NCBI GenBank assembly: GCA_944384655.1
Contig: CALWUF010000035.1
Span: 1-64,000 of the forward strand
DNA from: an uncultured Butyricicoccus sp.
GTDB taxonomy: Bacteria; Bacillota; Clostridia; Oscillospirales; Butyricicoccaceae
Length of the DNA stretch: 64,000 nucleotides
Reading direction: 5' to 3'
A program made the position numbers and the translations under genes. Positions 63,870-64,000 of this stretch are shown here, in pieces (the stretch's first letter is position 1; the number at the start of each line of letters is the position of its first letter). The notes beneath the pieces are model-generated. The model was not told where the DNA came from and did no database searches. It saw only the letters and a list, made by a program, of their open reading frames with translations.

Positions 63870-64000
63870 ATGACAGAATACGCTTCCTGTGGTATGATGG
63901 TAGAAATGCAGGAAACGGAGGCGGCGAATATCAACTGGAAAAAAGAAGAACGATTGCGAGTACGCCGCAGTGCGGATCTGATTGGCATGGTAGAGATGGC
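63870..64000 (+). CDS. partial ORF at the window edge
   Basis: A frame opens with ATG at 63870 (GAGG seven bases before) and stays open to the edge; the visible part ends RVRRSADLIGMVEM. However, ATGACA (63870-63875) and TATGAT (63893-63898), 17 bp apart, look like a promoter. The true start may therefore lie later: ATG 63906, TTG 63954 or a codon after GGAGGCGG near 63930. Too short to identify. Confidence 0.4.
   Translation, partial: MTEYASCGMMVEMQETEAANINWKKEERLRVRRSADLIGMVEM

Overview
The window looks like chromosome of a low-to-mid GC Gram-positive anaerobe of the class Clostridia, most likely in the Oscillospiraceae/Butyricicoccaceae neighbourhood. That placement is inferred from protein style and gene order. 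Supporting signs are AddAB instead of RecBCD, a T-box leader before thrS, dnaG-rpoD, DnaD/DnaI-type replication proteins, a glmU-prs pair, a GntR(YtrA)-ABC operon and an 8Fe ferredoxin. Genes are dense, most have a clear Shine-Dalgarno sequence, and many transcription units end in a visible intrinsic terminator.

Layout. Positions 1-1200 hold four tRNA genes (Asp, Thr, Phe, Gly) and one small membrane protein. Positions 1248-16494 carry addB-addA, rpmE, a Cys-rich redox protein, a YoaK-type membrane protein, hflX, a YigZ protein, a dNTPase, dnaG, rpoD and dCMP deaminase. Positions 16664-21161 are a MarR regulator with a heterodimeric ABC exporter. Positions 21247-25129 (minus) are a folate operon containing an in-frame DHFR-FolC fusion, an HD-domain hydrolase, folP and a FolB-FolK fusion. 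A P1B ATPase, a nitroreductase, a secreted transglutaminase/SLH protein, a DUF2238-like protein and an SbcD-like nuclease follow. Next come DnaI/DnaD-like proteins, a GlmU whose nucleotidyltransferase half is degenerate, prs, ymdB, a zinc-ribbon membrane protein and a GntR-ABC operon with a perfect inverted-repeat operator.

Positions 41391-49168 are a compact podovirus-like head and DNA-packaging operon (TerS?, TerL, portal, scaffold-like, capsid, adaptor, P22 gp10-like, coiled coil). No integrase, replication, lysis or tail-fibre gene is visible. It has its own promoter and a 40-nt palindromic terminator and sits between ordinary chromosomal genes. Two cation/anion transporters, a ferredoxin, a ClpA-like ATPase, an SNF symporter, T-box-thrS (a TGS-less ThrRS), proS and an MscS channel follow.

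The most unusual region is 62546-63847. A strong promoter and a structured leader precede seven tiny plus-strand ORFs (29-40 codons), each with its own ribosome binding site, closed by a strong terminator. Five of the seven peptides fall into two paralogous sequence families. I recognise no known system in it, and it is my main candidate for something undescribed. The second candidate is the head-only phage operon.
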